A stretch of 64,000 nucleotides of DNA, taken from contig OY781093.1 in assembly GCA_963676355.1 (NCBI GenBank), forward strand, positions 992,001 to 1,056,000. The letters are read 5' to 3'. This document shows positions 60,435 through 64,000 of the stretch, piece by piece (position 1 is the stretch's first letter; every line of letters begins with the position of its first letter). Origin of the DNA: JAGLOK01 sp963676355 (GTDB lineage: Bacteria > Bacillota > Clostridia > Christensenellales > UMGS416). Under the pieces are notes generated by a model. That model ran no database searches. It had not been told where the DNA came from and worked only from the letters and a program-made list of their open reading frames with translations. Made by a program: the position numbers and the translations under genes.

Positions 60435-61715
60435 ATGCACGTATTATATGCAAATGAATCATTTATACCGCAGTTTGATGGAGTTGCGGTTTGTGTTCAG
60501 AATTATGCTGAAATAATAAATAAAAAATATGGAAAAAGCTATGTTCTTGTTCCTGCGGACGAGGATAGAAAAGTGATGAACTTTGATTACGAAGTGCTGG
60601 AATGCCCATCGTCAAACATAAAGATTGCCAATCAATATAAATTGTGCCTTCCAATGCCAACAAAGCTTAAAAGCCGTATAGACGATATCCCTACGGACAT
60701 TGTGCATTCGCACTGTCCATTTATTACAGGCCTACTGGCGTCAAGGATAGCAAAACAAACGAATGCACCACACATATCAACTTTTCATTCAAAATATAAA
60801 GATGATGTCAACTTAAGGCTTAAGATGAATGTTGACCTGCCGGGCGAAATGGTCGCGAAATATGCTGCCGCATTTTATGAAAAATGTGATTATGTTTGGA
60901 CAGTAAACAAGGGAACTGCAAGAACGCTTGAAAATTATGGCTACAAGGGCGATGTCACAATCATGCCTAATGGCTGTGATATGCCAATAACTCAAAGAGA
61001 TGAAGCCCAAAGGCGCGAGATTATAAGTCAATATGGCTTTGATGCACAAGCTCCTTTGCTTTTGTTTGTTGGACGGCTAACATTTTTAAAGAATGTGGAT
61101 TTAATTGTGGAAGCTTTAGCGGCACTTAAAAGACGCGGAAAAAATTTCAACATGCTCTTTGTTGGTAGCGGTGAGCATGAAGAAAAGCTTAAAATCATGG
61201 TGAAAGAGTTATCGCTTCGTGACAGAGTAAAGTTTGCAGGAAAAGTGCTGGACAGAAATGAGCTCAGGAAAATTTACTCCAGCAGTGATTTATTTGTTTT
61301 CCCTTCCGTTTATGATAATGCACCACTTGTTGTAAGAGAAGCGGCTGCCTGCGGTGTGCCTTCACTGCTGCTTAAAGATAGCAATTCAGCCGAAGGGATT
61401 ACTGATGGCAGAAATGGAATTTTGGCGACCGAACGTGTTGAGGATGTTGCGCTTGCAATAAACGATGCATTAGCGAGCGAAAGCCTACGTGAACTGGGAA
61501 TTCGTGCAAGAGATACGATATATATATCGTGGGATGACGTTATGAAAAAGGTTGTAAACGAATATGACCGAATATTAGTTGATTTTAGCAAAAAACCTAA
61601 GCAAAAAAGCAAATTTAAATCCCTATACGATATTAATTTTGAAGAAGATTTCAATGTTAGCTTAGGGCAAAAAATGAAAGCAATGTTTAAAAAGAAAACT
61701 GATTCTAAAGCTTAA
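60435..61715 (+). CDS. Glycosyltransferase family 4 (diglucosyl-lipid synthase-like)
   Basis: 426 residues. N-terminal LYANESFIPQFDGVAVCVQNYAE, HSHCPFITGLLASRIAKQTN, and C-terminal GKVLDRNELRKIYSSSDLFVF, then SVYDNAPLVVREAAACGVP (E-x7-E, about residues 288-306). The pattern resembles GT4 enzymes that glucosylate diacylglycerol. A Lys-rich tail (about 395-426) may contact membrane. ATG behind GAGAGGG. Monocistronic; no link to the polysaccharide cluster. Confidence 0.88.
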   Translation: MHVLYANESFIPQFDGVAVCVQNYAEIINKKYGKSYVLVPADEDRKVMNFDYEVLECPSSNIKIANQYKLCLPMPTKLKSRIDDIPTDIVHSHCPFITGLLASRIAKQTNAPHISTFHSKYKDDVNLRLKMNVDLPGEMVAKYAAAFYEKCDYVWTVNKGTARTLENYGYKGDVTIMPNGCDMPITQRDEAQRREIISQYGFDAQAPLLLFVGRLTFLKNVDLIVEALAALKRRGKNFNMLFVGSGEHEEKLKIMVKELSLRDRVKFAGKVLDRNELRKIYSSSDLFVFPSVYDNAPLVVREAAACGVPSLLLKDSNSAEGITDGRNGILATERVEDVALAINDALASESLRELGIRARDTIYISWDDVMKKVVNEYDRILVDFSKKPKQKSKFKSLYDINFEEDFNVSLGQKMKAMFKKKTDSKA

Positions 61716-61807
61716 AACGTGTAAATTCAGACACTTAAGGCGACGATTGCGACATTTAAAAGGATTTTGCTTTCCTATAAATTAAATATGATATAATGTG
61801 ATTAATT

Positions 61808-63121
61808 ATGGTAAAACGTATTTTTAAGAAAATCACATTATTTTTTTTCGCTCTGACTTTTATAGTTTTGGCAATTCAAAATGGAGCTTTGGCACAGGAT
61901 AAAAAAGCCGTTGTAATTAATGTACACGGCGAGATAAACAGCGCCCTTGTCGCTTATCTTGAAAAAGAAGTTCAGAAAGCACAAGATAACGGAGCTGAAG
62001 TTATAATAATTGATATTGATACTTGGGGTGGATTTATAACTGCCGCAGAAGAAATAAATGTCATATTGTCTGAGGCTGAAATTCCCACCATTGCATATAT
62101 ATCAAAAAAAGCTGTATCGGCCGGCGTTATGATAACAATATCATGCGATATGGTCGCAATGACTCCTGGGGCGCACTCAGGAGCGGCAGAAACTATACCC
62201 AATGAGGAAAAGATTCTATCTGCTTGGGTAGGGCTTTTAACTGCAGCAGCAGAAGAGAGCGGACGTCCGGTTGATGTAGTGCGTGCAATGGCTGACAAAA
62301 GAGAAGTGATAGAGGGACTTTCTGAGGAAGGTCAGCTTTTAGACATAACGGCTCAAAAGGCTGTTGAATATGGATATGCCGATACAGTCAGTACCTCGTA
62401 TGAAGAAGCACTTTCGTTTTTCGGATATGAAGGATATGAAATAACTATCGCTGATGTGTCTACTGCAGATTTAGCTGCCAGAGCGCTAACCAGCTCTACA
62501 GCACTAACTATTTTGTTTGCTGCAGGTGTATTTTTCATGATAATGGAAGTTTTCACAGCAGGATTTGGTGTGTTTGGCATTATATCAATTGCATGCTTTG
62601 TCCTTTATTTTTTTGGTGGATTTCTAGCAGGATATACGGAATGGTGGGCAATAGCATTATTTCTTCTAGGGGCTGTATTCCTGATTATTGAGTTTATAAT
62701 ACCCGGATTCGGGTTATTCGGAATAGCAGGAATCGTGTTGACTCTACTTGGGCTTATGTTTTCTGCAAGCAGTGTAACAGAGTTTATCATACGTGGTGGC
62801 ATTGCGCTTTTGATCTGTGCAGTTACAATTCCTATAATGTTTAAATTGTTCGGCCGTCTTAAAGTATTTGATAAAATTATTTTGAAACACGGCGAGACCA
62901 GCGACCAAGGTTACATTGCGCCCAGTAAAAGCACATTGAATGCAATGGGAAAACAGGGGCTAACAGTAACCGATCTGCGCCCTTCTGGAATTGCTAAAAT
63001 TGATGGAATGCGTATGGATGTGCTCTCGAACGAAGGCTTTATCAAAAAAGGTGAAAAGATTAAGGTTATAAACACGTCAGGAAATAGGATAATGGTTGAG
63101 AGGATTGATTCGGAAGAGTGA
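61808..63121 (+). CDS. NfeD/ClpP-type membrane serine protease (1510-like)
   Basis: 437 residues. Signal or first membrane segment at about 7-27, then the ClpP-like domain: VVINVHGEINSALVAYLEKE, DIDTWGGFITAAEEI and the catalytic Ser in KKAVSAGVMITI (about 100-111). A Lys of the Ser-Lys dyad would be NEEKI (about 133). Four to five membrane segments follow (about 225-350), ending in an OB-fold NfeD domain (GKQGLTVTDLRPSGIAKIDG). It cleaves membrane-associated proteins, often stomatin-like. No ribosome binding site; TATAAT (61792-61797) ends ten bases before the ATG, so the leader is only a few bases. Confidence 0.9.
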   Translation: MVKRIFKKITLFFFALTFIVLAIQNGALAQDKKAVVINVHGEINSALVAYLEKEVQKAQDNGAEVIIIDIDTWGGFITAAEEINVILSEAEIPTIAYISKKAVSAGVMITISCDMVAMTPGAHSGAAETIPNEEKILSAWVGLLTAAAEESGRPVDVVRAMADKREVIEGLSEEGQLLDITAQKAVEYGYADTVSTSYEEALSFFGYEGYEITIADVSTADLAARALTSSTALTILFAAGVFFMIMEVFTAGFGVFGIISIACFVLYFFGGFLAGYTEWWAIALFLLGAVFLIIEFIIPGFGLFGIAGIVLTLLGLMFSASSVTEFIIRGGIALLICAVTIPIMFKLFGRLKVFDKIILKHGETSDQGYIAPSKSTLNAMGKQGLTVTDLRPSGIAKIDGMRMDVLSNEGFIKKGEKIKVINTSGNRIMVERIDSEE

Positions 63122-63227
63122 GTTCGTTTACAAACTATTAATAATTCTATTAAATTGCAATCAATTTATCATATTACACTACACTCATAAAATACTTTTA
63201 GATTAGTACAATTATGAGGTGATTGAT

Positions 63228-63833
63228 ATGAAAAAAACATTTACATTAATTTTAGTTGCAGCAATGGTATTATTTATCTTTTCGTCGTGCGTGCCTGAAA
63301 CGGCAGAGGCGAGTTCGGATAAAGACATTCATGCAGTAACAGCGGATGACAGCATACAAGAAGATTCAGCGACACTACAAGAAGAAAGCACGGAGGGATA
63401 CGGAGCCAAAGGTGCTATGCAAAGCGATGGCTACACTTTAGAGGAGATGCTTAGCTACGCGATTCAGGATGAGTATCTTGCAAGACAAGAGTATGAATCT
63501 ATCATGGATGAGTACGGTGCAATAAGACCGTTCAGCAACATTATTAGAGCAGAAGAGACACACATTGAATTGCTAAAGGAACTATATGAAGTATACGAAT
63601 TGAGCATACCTGAGGACACTTCAAAAGATTATGTTATGGTGCCGGAGAATTTAGCCGATACATACCCGATAGGAGTTCAGGCGGAAATTGATAACATCGC
63701 AATGTACGAAATATTTTTAGAGCAGGATTTGCCGGACGACGTAAAAGAAGTGTTTATAGAGCTCAGGGATGCATCGAAAAATCATCTTGTTGCTTTTGAA
63801 AAAGGTCCAAGAAACAGCGGCAGAAATCATTAA
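63228..63833 (+). CDS. DUF2202 ferritin-like lipoprotein
   Basis: Start ATG 63228 follows GAGGTGAT; an ATG nine bases earlier overlaps that site. 201 residues. Lipoprotein signal KTFTLILVAAMVLFIFSSC, acidic linker (about 21-65), then a DUF2202 four-helix domain: MLSYAIQDEYLARQEYESIM, NIIRAEETHIELLKELYEVY and AEIDNIAMYEIFLEQ. The Glu and His residues are placed as in ferritin-like di-iron sites. Anchored outside the membrane; the substrate or role is unknown. A terminator follows. Confidence 0.9.
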   Translation: MKKTFTLILVAAMVLFIFSSCVPETAEASSDKDIHAVTADDSIQEDSATLQEESTEGYGAKGAMQSDGYTLEEMLSYAIQDEYLARQEYESIMDEYGAIRPFSNIIRAEETHIELLKELYEVYELSIPEDTSKDYVMVPENLADTYPIGVQAEIDNIAMYEIFLEQDLPDDVKEVFIELRDASKNHLVAFEKGPRNSGRNH

Positions 63834-63844
63834 GATATATCTTT

Positions 63845-63877
63845 AAAAGGTCTCTTATAAATAGATGGCCTTTTTTT
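63845..63877 (+). terminator. Terminator of the DUF2202 gene
   Basis: Stem AAAAGGTC/GGCCTTTT (one G-U pair) with a 14-base loop, followed by TTTTT. Confidence 0.8.
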
Positions 63878-64000
63878 ATTGTCAATTAAGCGCAGATATG
63901 TGTGCATAGGCTCATTTTGTGGTTTTTTTGGTTATGCTGTGATAAAATCTTTATGCTATAATATTTATTTACAAGCTAATATGTGTTTTAGTTTGATTGA

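Overview
The window is chromosomal DNA from an AT-rich, anaerobic, fermentative Firmicute of the Clostridia type. The evidence is two [FeFe]-hydrogenase operons with Rex-type redox operators, a Firmicutes-type GalT, a BirA repressor/ligase, YitT, FapA/DUF342, purge-type sigma-A promoters (TTGACA-17-TATAAT) and AGGAGG ribosome binding sites. I cannot name the species.

Layout. 1-3779 (minus): MoxR ATPase, DUF58 protein and a transglutaminase-like membrane protein that runs off the left edge. 3961-8622 (plus): birA (apparently leaderless), a P1-family aminopeptidase, an unusual AcpS/NAD(P)H-hydrate dehydratase fusion, YitT and a small exported protein. 8627-13111 (minus): a galactose operon, galK - amidohydrolase - GNAT - galT. 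13286-16338: archaeal-type phosphoglycerate mutase, an SH3-type lipoprotein (minus) and a 5'-damaged methyltransferase. 16390-20473 (minus): trimeric hydrogenase hydCBA with the full-length, ferredoxin-bearing HydB. 20783-28505 (plus): vWA lipoprotein, alpha/beta hydrolase, a TIR protein with an Ig-like tail, PPK2, an ABC exporter pair behind a palindromic operator and a DUF2161 nuclease-like protein.

28583-31105: tRNA-Pro(GGG) followed by the decayed remains of an integrated element (truncated tyrosine integrase, HTH and excisionase-like genes, a frameshifted small gene). 31106-45104: a surface polysaccharide cluster of distinctly higher AT content: SGNH and MBOAT O-acylation pair, six or seven glycosyltransferases, a hexapeptide acetyltransferase, a Wzx flippase and a large GT-C-like membrane protein. 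45299-47311: wreckage of an Rhs protein with a possible surviving immunity gene, and of an M15 peptidase.

47554-64000: FapA-like protein, a domain-permuted GH3 glycosidase (minus), a second hydrogenase operon (hydCBA in the plus direction, with a short HydB), a minus-strand group (SMP-30 lactonase, small membrane protein, pentapeptide protein, half-length AI-2E protein, Fe-alcohol dehydrogenase), then HIT protein, rpsU with a structured leader, a GT4 glycosyltransferase, an NfeD/ClpP-type membrane protease and a DUF2202 ferritin-like lipoprotein.

How it works together. The two hydrogenases would dispose of NADH (and, for the first, reduced ferredoxin) as H2, and both promoters carry a Rex box over the -35 element, so both are probably induced when NADH is high. 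GH3 glycosidase, galactose operon and alcohol dehydrogenase fit a sugar-fermenting lifestyle. The most unusual items are the AcpS-NnrD fusion, the TIR/Ig-like protein, the contrast between the two HydB subunits, and a set of promoters whose -10 box sits six bases before the start codon.
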